A stretch of 64,000 bases of DNA from contig NZ_FNFV01000003.1 of assembly GCF_900102905.1 (NCBI RefSeq), forward strand, positions 124,001-188,000. Direction: 5' to 3'. Shown piece by piece: positions 20,454-28,807 of this stretch. This stretch comes from Meinhardsimonia xiamenensis (GTDB lineage Bacteria > Pseudomonadota > Alphaproteobacteria > Rhodobacterales > Rhodobacteraceae). Position 1 is the first letter of the stretch; each line of letters opens with the position of its first letter. Below the pieces are notes generated by a model. It saw only the letters and a program-made list of their open reading frames with translations, searched no databases and was not told the DNA's origin. A program made the position numbers and the translations under genes.

Positions 20454-21383
20454 TTGCAGAGAACGATCAAGTCTTCGGTGAGCTTTGACGGTGTCGGCTT
20501 GCACACAGGCGCGCATGTGCGCGCGACGGTGCGGCCGGCGGCGGCGGAATTCGGCATCTGGTTCCGCCGTCTGGACGCTGCCAGGGGGCTTGACCCGATG
20601 ATCCCCGCCCATTGGAGCGCGGTGGACCCTTCGGAGCGCTGCACCCGGTTGAAGAACGCCGACGGTGTCAGCGTCTCCACGGTCGAGCATGTCATGGCGG
20701 CGCTGGCCGGCTGCGGCATCCACAACGCGGTGATCGAGGTCGAAGGCCCCGAACTGCCGATACTTGACGGCAGCGCCGCGCCGTTCGTGACCGCGTTCAT
20801 GGCCCGCGGAGTGCGCGAGCTCGATGCGCCGGTGCGCGTCTTGCGGGTCTGCGCGCCGGTGGAGGTGCGCTCCGGCGAGGCGTTCGCACGCCTCGAGCCC
20901 GCGGAGGGCTTCGAGATCGCGTTTTCCATCGACTTTCCCGATCGTGCCATCGGCCGGCAGGAGAAGGCCCTAGACATGGCCAACGGCGCCTTCGTGCGGG
21001 AGCTTTCCGACAGCCGCACCTTCGGCCGTCTTGCCGATGTCGAGCGCCTGCGCGCCGCCGGGCTCGGGCTTGGCGGATCCCTCGACAATGCCATCGTTGT
21101 CGATGGTGGCCGCATCCTCAATCCCGACGGCCTGCGCCATGCCGACGAGCCCGTGCGCCACAAGATGCTTGACGCGCTCGGCGATCTCGCGCTCGCCGGC
21201 GCGCCGCTGCTGGCCCGCTATGTGGGGCATCGGGCGGGCCATGCGCTGACCAATCGTCTTCTGCACCGGCTCTTCGCCGAACCCGCCGCCACGCGCATTG
21301 AAACATGCCCGCCCGAACAGGCACGCAGGCTTCCGGGCATGGAGATGAGCCACGCCGATATTCCCGTCTCCTGTTCGGCGTGA
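20454..21383 (+). CDS. lpxC: UDP-3-O-acyl-N-acetylglucosamine deacetylase
   Basis: Zinc deacetylase for the committed step of lipid A synthesis. The 309 residues start at TTG giving MQRTIKSSVSFDGVGLHTG, the family N-terminus; AAAGGG lies 7 bases upstream. A GTG one codon earlier (20451) is the alternative; neither is an ATG. Zinc ligands are visible in STVEHVMAALAGCGIHN, RHKMLDALGDLALAG and the C-terminal RAGHALTNRLLHRL. EVEGPELPILDGSAAPF is also diagnostic. Weak start codons fit the tight control LpxC needs, but that is inference. Confidence 0.94.
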   Translation: MQRTIKSSVSFDGVGLHTGAHVRATVRPAAAEFGIWFRRLDAARGLDPMIPAHWSAVDPSERCTRLKNADGVSVSTVEHVMAALAGCGIHNAVIEVEGPELPILDGSAAPFVTAFMARGVRELDAPVRVLRVCAPVEVRSGEAFARLEPAEGFEIAFSIDFPDRAIGRQEKALDMANGAFVRELSDSRTFGRLADVERLRAAGLGLGGSLDNAIVVDGGRILNPDGLRHADEPVRHKMLDALGDLALAGAPLLARYVGHRAGHALTNRLLHRLFAEPAATRIETCPPEQARRLPGMEMSHADIPVSCSA

Positions 21384-21500
21384 AGGCGCACCGCATCGCC
21401 GGCCGCGCGCCAATTGCCGTTTTGCCCCGATTTTTTCTGTGCTAGGACCACAGGGACGGCTTGCCGTCCGGCCGGCGTGGCAAAGTGAATTGGGGGTATC

Positions 21501-22361
21501 GTGAGCGATCGAGCATCCTTTTGTTGCGCAAGGGGTCTTGGTACGGCCGCCTGGCTTTCCTTTCTGGCAGTCGCTCTCGGCGCCTGCGCGGACCAGGACG
21601 TGAGCCGGATCGACTTCGAGAACTACACGGCGCAGGAAATCTTCGCGCTCGCCGAGCGGGAGCTCGAGCAGGCCAACAACCCCGAGGATGCGGCGCGGAT
21701 CTTCGGTGAGGTCGAGCGTCTCTATCCCTATTCGGAGCTGGCCAAGCGCGCGCTCATCATGCAGGCGTACAGCTACCACCAGGCGAAGGATTACGAGAAC
21801 GCGCGCTCGGCCGCGCGCCGGTTCATCGACTTCTATCCTGCCGACGAGGACGCTGCCTATGCGCAGTATCTTCTGGCGCTCAGCTACTACGACCAGATTG
21901 ACGAGGTCGGCCGCGACCAGGGGCTGACAATGGAAGCGTTGCAGGCGCTCAGGGTGGTGATCGAGCGCTACCCCGACAGCGAGTGGGCGCGCTCGGCGAA
22001 GCTGAAGTTCGAGCTTGCCTTCGACCATCTCGCCGGCAAGGAGATGGAGGTTGGCCGCTACTACCTGAAGCGCAAGAATTACACCGCGGCGATCAACCGC
22101 TTCCGCAATGTCGTGGAACGGTTCCAGACAACCACCCACACGCCCGAAGCGCTGTACCGGCTGGTGGAGGCCTATCTTGCTCTCGGCCTTGACGCCGAAG
22201 CGCAGACGGCCGGCGCCATCCTCGGGCACAACTACCGGGCCAGCGAGTGGTATCAGGACGCCTACGCGCTTCTCACCGGCCGCGGCCTGCGCCCCGAGGT
22301 GGCGGGAGACAGCTGGCTGCGCAGCGTCTACCGGCAGATGATCCGCGGCGAGTGGCTCTAG
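21501..22361 (+). CDS. bamD: Outer membrane protein assembly factor BamD
   Basis: Outer-membrane lipoprotein of the BAM complex that folds beta-barrel proteins. The 286 residues have a signal peptide ending in the lipobox LGAC (Cys about 33) and then about five TPR-like helical pairs, including NNPEDAARIFGEVERLYPYS, KDYENARSAARRFIDFYP and KNYTAAINRFRNVVERFQ, the classic BamD/ComL pattern. GTG start. It follows lpxC after 117 bases and precedes recN by 45, a conserved order in this group. Confidence 0.95.
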   Translation: MSDRASFCCARGLGTAAWLSFLAVALGACADQDVSRIDFENYTAQEIFALAERELEQANNPEDAARIFGEVERLYPYSELAKRALIMQAYSYHQAKDYENARSAARRFIDFYPADEDAAYAQYLLALSYYDQIDEVGRDQGLTMEALQALRVVIERYPDSEWARSAKLKFELAFDHLAGKEMEVGRYYLKRKNYTAAINRFRNVVERFQTTTHTPEALYRLVEAYLALGLDAEAQTAGAILGHNYRASEWYQDAYALLTGRGLRPEVAGDSWLRSVYRQMIRGEWL

Positions 22362-22406
22362 CGGTGATGACGCTTCCGGCAGGCGGCTGAGAGCACGGGA
22401 AGGGCG

Positions 22407-24056
22407 ATGCTGCGCGGGCTCGACATCCGCGATCTGCTGATCATCGAGCGGCTGGAACTGGAGTTTCAGCCCGGCCTGAATGCGCTCACCGGCGAGACCG
22501 GGGCGGGAAAATCCATTCTTCTCGACGCGCTCGGTTTCGCGCTGGGCTGGAAGGGGCGGGCAGATGTACTTCGCCCCGGCGCCGCGCACGGCGAGGTCAC
22601 CGCGGTGTTCGATCTTGCGCCGGGCCATCCGGCGCGCGCGGTGCTTGCCGAGGCCGGTCTGCCGGAAGGCGATGAGCTGATCCTGCGCAGGATCATCTCC
22701 AGGGAAGGGCGGAGAACCGCCTTCGTCAACGACCGCCGCACATCGGGTGACGTGCTGCGGCGGATCGCCGAGACGCTGGTTGAGCTGCACGGCCAGCACG
22801 ACGACCGCGGCCTTCTCAACCCGCGGGGCCACCGGGCCCTTCTCGACGCCTTCGCCGGTAACGCCCGCGAGCGGGAGGCGGTGCGCGAGGCGTGGCGGCA
22901 GCTGGGGCAGGCGCGGCAGCGGCTCGCCGATGCCGAGGCCGATATCGCGCGGCTCGCGGAAGAGGAGGGATTTCTTCGCCACGCCGTGGACGAGCTTGAA
23001 AAGCTGGCGCCGCAGCCCGGCGAGGAGGCCGAACTTGATTCCGAGCGGCGGAAGTTGCAGGCAGCGCGACGCATCGGCGAAGACATCGCCCGCGCCCATG
23101 CAGCCTTGGGCCATGAGGGCGCGGAGCGGCCGATGGCCGATGCCCTGCGCTGGCTGGAGGGTGTGGCCGACCGGGCGGAGGGGGCGCTCGACGAGGCGAT
23201 CGAGGCTCTGGGACGGGCGCTTGACGAGCTGGGACGCGCCGAGCAGGCGGTGGCGCGGGCGGCGGAAAGTCTCGAGTTCGACCCGGCCCGGCTCGAGGCG
23301 GTGGAGGAGCGGCTGTTTGCCATTCGGTCGCTCGCGCGCAAGCATTCCGTTGCGCCCGACGACCTTCCGGCCCTGGGCGAGGAGCTGGCCGCGCGGCTTT
23401 CAGCACTTGAAGGTGGCGCGCGTGATCTTGCCGCTCTCCGCAATGCCGTCGCCGAGGCCGAAGCGGCCTATGATGCGGCAGCCGAGGCGCTGGGCGCGAC
23501 ACGCCGCGCAGCGGCCAGGCGGCTCGACGAGGCGATGGCGGCGGAGCTGCCCCCGCTCAAGCTCGAACGGGCGATGTTCCGCACCGAGATCACCCCGGCC
23601 GAGCCGGGCCCGGAAGGGTGCGAGGCGGTGAGCTTCACCGTCTCCACCGCGCCGGGGGCGCCGCCGGGGCCAATTTCGCGCATTGCCTCGGGCGGCGAGC
23701 TGTCAAGGTTCCTGCTGGCGCTCAAGCTCTGCCTGCATGGCGACGACTCCGGCGTCACCATGATCTTCGACGAGATTGACCGTGGCGTCGGCGGGGCGAC
23801 GGCCGATGCTGTGGGGCGGCGCCTTGCGCGTCTCGCCCAGGGCGGGCAGGTGCTTGTCGTTACCCATTCGCCCCAGGTGGCAGCGCGCGCGGCGCATCAC
23901 TTCCGCGTCGAAAAGCGACTCTCGGAACGGGGCGTGAGCTCGACTGTCGTTGCGTTGTCCCCAAAGGAACGGGTCGACGAGATTGCACGGATGCTCGCCG
24001 GCGACACGGTGACGGAAGAGGCACGCGGCGCGGCGCGGGCGCTTCTGGCGGACTAG
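22407..24056 (+). CDS. recN: DNA repair ATPase RecN
   Basis: SMC-like ATPase acting in double-strand-break repair. The 549 residues contain Walker A TGETGAGKS at 28-36, two coiled-coil arms rich in Glu/Arg/Ala (about 150-370), the signature ISRIASGGELSRF near 420 and Walker B TMIFDEIDRGVGG near 450, followed by QVLVVTHSPQVAA. No LexA box was found in the 45 bases before the ATG or before bamD, so SOS control is not apparent here even though lexA is the convergent neighbour 24 bases away. Confidence 0.95.
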   Translation: MLRGLDIRDLLIIERLELEFQPGLNALTGETGAGKSILLDALGFALGWKGRADVLRPGAAHGEVTAVFDLAPGHPARAVLAEAGLPEGDELILRRIISREGRRTAFVNDRRTSGDVLRRIAETLVELHGQHDDRGLLNPRGHRALLDAFAGNAREREAVREAWRQLGQARQRLADAEADIARLAEEEGFLRHAVDELEKLAPQPGEEAELDSERRKLQAARRIGEDIARAHAALGHEGAERPMADALRWLEGVADRAEGALDEAIEALGRALDELGRAEQAVARAAESLEFDPARLEAVEERLFAIRSLARKHSVAPDDLPALGEELAARLSALEGGARDLAALRNAVAEAEAAYDAAAEALGATRRAAARRLDEAMAAELPPLKLERAMFRTEITPAEPGPEGCEAVSFTVSTAPGAPPGPISRIASGGELSRFLLALKLCLHGDDSGVTMIFDEIDRGVGGATADAVGRRLARLAQGGQVLVVTHSPQVAARAAHHFRVEKRLSERGVSSTVVALSPKERVDEIARMLAGDTVTEEARGAARALLAD

Positions 24057-24059
24057 GGG

Positions 24060-24073
24060 GCGGCTTCGGCCGC
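24060..24073. terminator. Hairpin between convergent recN and lexA
   Basis: GCGGC-TTCG-GCCGC, a 5-bp stem with the very stable TTCG tetraloop, occupies most of the 24 bases between the two stop codons. No T-run; it could serve both directions. Confidence 0.45.
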
Positions 24074-24080
24074 GCTCCGC

Positions 24081-24782
24081 TCAATAGGTGCGGATCAGCC
24101 CCACGAGCTTGCCCTGCACCTCGACCTCATGGTCGGGATAGACCCGCGTCTCATAGGCCGGGTTTGCCGCCTCGAGCGCGATCATGCCGCCCTTGCGGCG
24201 GAAGCGCTTGAGCGTTGCCTCATGCCCTTGCACCAAGGCCACGACGATGTCGCCATTGTCGGCGGTGGAGGTCTCGCGGATCACCACGATGTCGCCGTCG
24301 TTGATGCCCGCCTCGATCATCGAGTCGCCCTTCACCTCGAGTGCATAGTGTCGGCCGTTGCCGGAAAGCATGCTGCCGGGCACCGCGACACCGCTTGAGG
24401 CGTGCGATATCGCCTCGATCGGAACGCCGGCGGCGATCCGCCCCATCAGCGGCAGCTCCACCGCTTCCGCAGGCTCGAGAGGCAGCGCCGTGGCCGGGCG
24501 CGCGGGGCGATCGCCCTCGATCACGCGGGGCGAGAACCCGGTGCGCGCCTCGCCTTCCGTGGCGAGCGATTCAGGCAGGCGCAGGATTTCGAGCGCCCGC
24601 GCGCGGTGCGGCAGGCGGCGAATGAAGCCGCGCTCCTCAAGGGCGGTGATGAGCCGGTGGACGCCGGATTTCGAGCGCAGGTTCAGCGCGTCCTTCATCT
24701 CGTCGAAGGAGGGCGGCACCCCGTCCTTCTGCATGCGCTTGTGGATGAAGGTAAGAAGATCAAGCTGCTTGCGCGTGAGCAT
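24081..24782 (-). CDS. lexA: SOS repressor LexA
   Basis: Self-cleaving repressor of the SOS regulon. The 233 residues comprise a winged helix-turn-helix (1-65, with [20 protein letters not shown]) and an S24 peptidase domain. The autocleavage bond is Ala118-Gly119 in GRIAAGVP; the catalytic pair is Ser154 (KGDSMIEAG) and Lys192 (ATLKRF). The recognition helix and length fit the alphaproteobacterial form that binds GTTC-N7-GTTC. Three such half-sites in tandem lie in its own promoter, so it should be autoregulated. moeA is 111 bases upstream on the same strand. Confidence 0.96.
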   Translation of the reverse strand: MLTRKQLDLLTFIHKRMQKDGVPPSFDEMKDALNLRSKSGVHRLITALEERGFIRRLPHRARALEILRLPESLATEGEARTGFSPRVIEGDRPARPATALPLEPAEAVELPLMGRIAAGVPIEAISHASSGVAVPGSMLSGNGRHYALEVKGDSMIEAGINDGDIVVIRETSTADNGDIVVALVQGHEATLKRFRRKGGMIALEAANPAYETRVYPDHEVEVQGKLVGLIRTY

Positions 24783-24857
24783 CGAGGCGTTCCTCCCGCT
24801 GGTCTCGCCATTTCAGGTTGTGCGCGATGACATCAAATCGCGCAAGCGTGGCGACAG

Positions 24858-24883
24858 GTTCCCTCGATGTTCTACGGACGTTC
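24858..24883 (-). promoter_or_regulatory. Tandem overlapping LexA boxes of lexA
   Basis: Plus-strand GTTC at 24858-24861, 24869-24872 and 24880-24883, each 7 bases apart, giving two overlapping GTTC-N7-GTTC operators that share the middle half-site. They cover the -10 box and the spacer of the lexA promoter. Confidence 0.88.
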
Positions 24884-24897
24884 ACATAACGTGTCAA
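24869..24897 (-). promoter_or_regulatory. Promoter of lexA
   Basis: A perfect -35 TTGACA (24897-24892) and -10 TAGAAC (24874-24869) with a 17-base spacer read toward lexA. The TGA inside the -35 hexamer is the moeA stop codon. A perfect inverted repeat ACGTT-N5-AACGT (24878-24892) overlaps the spacer. Confidence 0.78.
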
Positions 24898-26081
24898 CGC
24901 GCGCCGGATTGAAGCGGCAGGTATTCGACTATCTCGCCCGCCCGTCGTGGCGAATCGGCCACAGGGCGGATCAGAAGCGCGTCCGCAGCGGCGAGGATGC
25001 TCAGAAGCGAGCTGTCCTGATTGTCGAAGGGCAAGAGGCCCCGCTCGGTGAGCCGCGCGCGCATGTAGTGCTCGCGCGGGCCGTTGGCGGGCACATCGAC
25101 GGCAAGCGGTGCCTTCAGCCTCGGTGCCGGGGCAGGGGGGAAGCCGAGGATCGCGCGCAGCGCCGGGATCAGGAACACATGCCCGCAGACCATCGACGAG
25201 ACGGGGTTGCCAGGCAGGCCGATCAGAACCGCCTCACCAAGCCGGCCGGCCATCAGCGGCTTTCCGGGGCGCATGGCGACCTTGTAGAAGGCGCGCTCCA
25301 TCCCCGCCTCGGCGGCGGCGGCTCCGACGAGGTCATAGTCGCCGACCGACGCCCCGCCGATGGTGACGATGAGATCGGCGCCCTCGGCCAGCCGGAAGGC
25401 CTGATCGAGCGCTTCTGCCCGGTCGGGCACGATCGGCAAGAGCCGCGCACGCGCGCCCTCGGCCTCGAGAAGCGCGGCAAGACCGAAGGCGTTCGAGGCG
25501 ATGATCTGGTCGGGCCGGGGCTGCCCGCCGGGCATCACCAGCTCGTCCCCGGTCGAGATGATGGCGACCTCCGGCCGGCGGGTCACGGGGAGCTCGGGCA
25601 GGTTCATCGCCGCCAGAAGGGCGATATCGGCCGCGGCCAGCCGGCGCGGGCCTTCCACGGCCGTGCCGGCGGCAAAGTCGCCCCCGCGCGGGCGGATGTG
25701 AAAGCCCTTGTCGAGATTGTCGCCGATGACGATCTCGTCGCCCTCGCGGGTGACATCCTCCTGTATCACGACGCGGCTCGCGCCTTCGGGCAAGGGCGCG
25801 CCGGTGAAGATGCGCACCGCTTCTCCGGGGCCGACGCGGCCGGCGAAGGCGCGCCCCGCGGGTGCCTCGCCGATGACCTTGAGCCGCGCGCCGGGGCGCA
25901 CATCCTCGGCGCGGGCGGCGTAACCGTCCATTGCCGAGGCATCGAAGGGGGGCTGATCGCGCCGCGCCTCGACGCGCCCGCGCAGCACCCGCCCCGCGGC
26001 CTCGCGCAAGGGCACGGTCTCAACCGGCAGCGGTCGCACCAGCGCAAAGATGCGCTCGAGTGCGTCCGATACCGGGATCAC
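24894..26081 (-). CDS. moeA: Molybdopterin molybdenumtransferase MoeA
   Basis: Inserts molybdate into adenylylated molybdopterin in molybdenum cofactor synthesis. The 395 residues show [30 protein letters not shown] near 44-58, [14 protein letters not shown] near 96, the active-site ISTGDELV and [14 protein letters not shown], and [13 protein letters not shown] near the end. It overlaps moaC by 4 bases and shares the operon trpC-moaC-moeA. Its stop codon is embedded in the lexA promoter. Confidence 0.95.
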   Translation of the reverse strand: MIPVSDALERIFALVRPLPVETVPLREAAGRVLRGRVEARRDQPPFDASAMDGYAARAEDVRPGARLKVIGEAPAGRAFAGRVGPGEAVRIFTGAPLPEGASRVVIQEDVTREGDEIVIGDNLDKGFHIRPRGGDFAAGTAVEGPRRLAAADIALLAAMNLPELPVTRRPEVAIISTGDELVMPGGQPRPDQIIASNAFGLAALLEAEGARARLLPIVPDRAEALDQAFRLAEGADLIVTIGGASVGDYDLVGAAAAEAGMERAFYKVAMRPGKPLMAGRLGEAVLIGLPGNPVSSMVCGHVFLIPALRAILGFPPAPAPRLKAPLAVDVPANGPREHYMRARLTERGLLPFDNQDSSLLSILAAADALLIRPVADSPRRAGEIVEYLPLQSGAR

Positions 26082-26572
26082 GCGCCCGCTCCCTCGCGCC
26101 CCGCCTCGTAGCGGCCGGACTTGCCGCCGTCCTTCATCACGAGGCGAATCTCGCCGATGACCATGCCCTTCTCCACCGCCTTGACCATGTCATAGACGGT
26201 GAGCGCGGCCACCGAGACGGCGGTGAGCGCCTCCATCTCCACGCCGGTCTGGCCCGAGGTCTTGACCGTGGCGGTGATGCGGATGCCGGGCAGGCTCTCG
26301 TCCGGTTCCAGATCGAGCGCGACCTTGGTGATCGGCAGCGGGTGGCACAGCGGGATGAGATCGGCCGTCTTCTTCGCGCCCATGATGCCCGCCAGCCGCG
26401 CCACGCCCAGAACGTCGCCCTTCTTCGCGCGTCCCTCGACGATGAGCGCCAGCGTCTCGGGCTTCATGCGCAGATGACCCGAGGCCACGGCGACCCGATC
26501 GGTCACCGGCTTTTCCGAGACATCCACCATGTGCGCGCGGCCCTCGGCGTCGAAATGGGTGAGCTCGCTCAT
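26078..26572 (-). CDS. moaC: Cyclic pyranopterin monophosphate synthase MoaC
   Basis: Second enzyme of molybdenum cofactor synthesis, converting 3',8-cyclo-GTP to cyclic pyranopterin monophosphate. The 164 residues have the family markers [36 protein letters not shown] with the conserved His and Lys, [20 protein letters not shown] and VMKDGGKSG. It overlaps trpC upstream and moeA downstream by 4 bases each. Confidence 0.96.
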   Translation of the reverse strand: MSELTHFDAEGRAHMVDVSEKPVTDRVAVASGHLRMKPETLALIVEGRAKKGDVLGVARLAGIMGAKKTADLIPLCHPLPITKVALDLEPDESLPGIRITATVKTSGQTGVEMEALTAVSVAALTVYDMVKAVEKGMVIGEIRLVMKDGGKSGRYEAGREGAGA

Positions 26573-27381
26573 GGGGCCTCCTCCGGCGTCAGGGGGTTGG
26601 CAAGAATGGCGCGGGTTGCGGCCGCGACATCGCCCGCGCGCATCAGGCTCTCGCCGATGAGAAAGGCGCGCGCGCCGACCCGCGCCATCTCTGCCAGATC
26701 CTCAGGCGTGAAGAGGCCCGATTCGGCGATCACGCGGCGCTCCTTCGGCACCATCGGCGCAAGGCGGCGCGTGGTCTCCAGCGTCGTTTCGAAGGTGTGA
26801 AGGTTGCGGTTGTTGATGCCGATGAGCGGCGAGGAGAGCGCGAGCGCGCGCTCGAGCTCGGCCTCGTCATGCACCTCGATCAGCGCATCCATCCCCCAGC
26901 TTTGCGCGGCGTCCTCAAGCTCGGCGGCCTGCGCGTCGGAGACGCTGGCCATGATGATGAGAATGCAGTCGGCCCCCCAGGCGCGCGCCTCGGCCACCTG
27001 ATAGGGGTCGTAAAGGAAATCCTTGCGCAGCACCGGCAGCGACACCGCCTCGCGCGCGGCGGTCAGATACTCGGGCGCGCCCTGAAAGCTCGGCCGGTCG
27101 GTGAGCACCGAAAGGCAGGTGGCCCCGCCCGCCTCATAGGCGCGGGCGAGTGCGGGCGGGTCGAAATCGGCGCGGATGAGGCCCCGGGATGGCGAGGCCT
27201 TCTTGATCTCGGCGATGAGCCCGTAGCCGGTGGCGCAGGTGGCCTCGAGAGCGGCGGCGAAGGGGCGCACCGGCGGCGCGGCGCGGGCGGCGGCCTCGAT
27301 CTCGGCGAGGGGACGGGCGGCCTTGGCGGCGGCGATCTCCTCGAGCTTGTAGGCCTTGATGCGGTCGAGAACTGTGGTCAT
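26569..27381 (-). CDS. trpC: Indole-3-glycerol phosphate synthase
   Basis: TIM-barrel enzyme of tryptophan synthesis. The 270 residues contain the substrate-binding [13 protein letters not shown] near 58-70 with the catalytic lysine, [14 protein letters not shown] near 112-125, [15 protein letters not shown] and [12 protein letters not shown]. It is a stand-alone domain, not fused to TrpF. It is joined by a 4-bp overlap to moaC, an arrangement conserved in Rhodobacterales; other trp genes are absent from the window upstream. Confidence 0.95.
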   Translation of the reverse strand: MTTVLDRIKAYKLEEIAAAKAARPLAEIEAAARAAPPVRPFAAALEATCATGYGLIAEIKKASPSRGLIRADFDPPALARAYEAGGATCLSVLTDRPSFQGAPEYLTAAREAVSLPVLRKDFLYDPYQVAEARAWGADCILIIMASVSDAQAAELEDAAQSWGMDALIEVHDEAELERALALSSPLIGINNRNLHTFETTLETTRRLAPMVPKERRVIAESGLFTPEDLAEMARVGARAFLIGESLMRAGDVAAATRAILANPLTPEEAP

Positions 27382-27455
27382 GGCAGGCAGATAGCCCGGC
27401 CAGCGCGCGATGGGAAGGGCAGCGAGCTCACCCGCGGCGCCGTGTTACCCACCGC

Positions 27456-27851
27456 TCAAACGGAGAGCGCCTTGCGCAGGGCTTCGGGCAGGCGGCGCGG
27501 CCGGCCCGCCGCATCGAGCATCACCAGCGTGACCAGCGCGCGGAACAGCGGCGTCTCCTCGCGCGTTATCTCCTGATCGAGCACGAGCCGGGCGGGGCTT
27601 GCATGATGCAGCGTCGTGGTCACGCACAGAAGGTCATCGAAGCGGGCGGGGCTCAGATAGTCGGCCTCCACACGCCGCACGGCGAAGACCGCGCCCTCAC
27701 GCTCCTTCAGTGCGCGCTGGTCGATCCCCAGCTCGCGGACCCATTCGGAGCGCGCACGCTCGATGAATTTCAGGTAGTTGGCGTAATAGACGATGCCGGC
27801 GAGGTCGGTGTCCTCGTAATAGACCCGGCAGGTGAAGCGGTGCGCATCCAT
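27456..27851 (-). CDS. ybgC: YbgC-type acyl-CoA thioesterase
   Basis: A 131-residue hotdog thioesterase. The 4-hydroxybenzoyl-CoA thioesterase signature RVYYEDTDLAGIVYYANYLK with the catalytic Asp is at about 8-27, followed by FIERARSEWVRELGID. In most proteobacteria ybgC opens the tol-pal operon; tolQ is not next to it here, since the neighbours are a dehydrogenase upstream and trpC downstream. The start at 27851 is the family start; the frame is open further upstream without matching sequence. Confidence 0.9.
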   Translation of the reverse strand: MDAHRFTCRVYYEDTDLAGIVYYANYLKFIERARSEWVRELGIDQRALKEREGAVFAVRRVEADYLSPARFDDLLCVTTTLHHASPARLVLDQEITREETPLFRALVTLVMLDAAGRPRRLPEALRKALSV

Positions 27852-27887
27852 GACCCGCCGCCTAGCGCGCCCGCGCGCGAATCGCAA

Positions 27888-28709
27888 TCACCGCCGGGGA
27901 CGGAGCGCGGCCAGCGCCGCCTGAACCGCGCGCGGCAGATCGGTCGCGGCGCCCTCTGGCGCGGCGTCGAGCGCGCTTTCCACGTCCTTGACCAGAATGC
28001 CGATGGTGTTGTCATGGCCCATGCCGTCGCGGGCAAACTCGATCTCGTCGAAACCGGAGGCAAACCAGTTCTGGCCCGAGGAGGCGTGGATGAGCCGAAG
28101 AATCGCGGCCTCGTCAATCCCGGCAGCATCGGCCCACTCGAGCACCAGCCGCGTCATCGCCGTGTGCGAGGCGGCGAGCAGGTTGTTCAGCACCTTTGCC
28201 TGCATGCCGGCACCGAAAGCCCCCATACGGTGAAAGGAGCTTCCCATCGCCTCGAAAAGCGGCATCAGCCGGTCGATCACGGCTTTATCGCCGCCCAGCA
28301 TGAAGCTAAGCTCGCGCCGCTCGGCACGAACCGCCGCCCCCGACATGGGCGCATCGACAAGCGCGATGCGCGCAGGCAGGCGGGCAGGCAGGCGCGCGAG
28401 CCAGCGCGGGCTGAGGGTGGAGGAGATGACAAGAGCCTCGAGCTCGTCGGCGCGTTCGATCATGCGCTGGGCATCGAAGAGCAGCGCCTCGGTCTGGGCG
28501 ATGTCGCGGACCACCGTGACGAGGATACGCAGGCCGCGGGCGAAGGCTGCCGGATCGTCCGTCATCGCCGGGGCAAGGGGGCCGTAGTCGGCGGGCGGGC
28601 GGATGTCGAAGCCGCGGGCATCGAAGCCCGCCGTGCGCAGCGCGCGCAGCATCGGCGCGCCCATCCGCCCGCAGCCGGCTATACCGATCCCCGAAAGCGC
28701 GTCCCCCAT
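27888..28709 (-). CDS. NAD(P)-binding beta-hydroxyacid dehydrogenase family protein
   Basis: A 273-residue member of the 3-hydroxyisobutyrate dehydrogenase family. The dinucleotide fold shows GIGIAGCGRMGAPML near residues 7-21, the substrate-binding block VDAPMSGAAVRAERRELSFM near 115 and the catalytic lysine region GAGMQAKVLNNLL near 163-175 (K-x3-N). The domain order and size fit an NAD-dependent oxidation of a small beta-hydroxyacid, but the substrate cannot be named. An in-frame GTG two codons upstream (28715) is an alternative start. The gene precedes ybgC by 36 bases. Confidence 0.82.
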   Translation of the reverse strand: MGDALSGIGIAGCGRMGAPMLRALRTAGFDARGFDIRPPADYGPLAPAMTDDPAAFARGLRILVTVVRDIAQTEALLFDAQRMIERADELEALVISSTLSPRWLARLPARLPARIALVDAPMSGAAVRAERRELSFMLGGDKAVIDRLMPLFEAMGSSFHRMGAFGAGMQAKVLNNLLAASHTAMTRLVLEWADAAGIDEAAILRLIHASSGQNWFASGFDEIEFARDGMGHDNTIGILVKDVESALDAAPEGAATDLPRAVQAALAALRPRR

Positions 28710-28807
28710 GAACACCCGCCCGAGTTTGAAACCGGCCCAAGGCTGGCCGATTTCGCGGCCCTGCGCAATCGTTGAAGCCGGGGTGGCGGGGCCGGGGCTG
28801 CCGGGCG

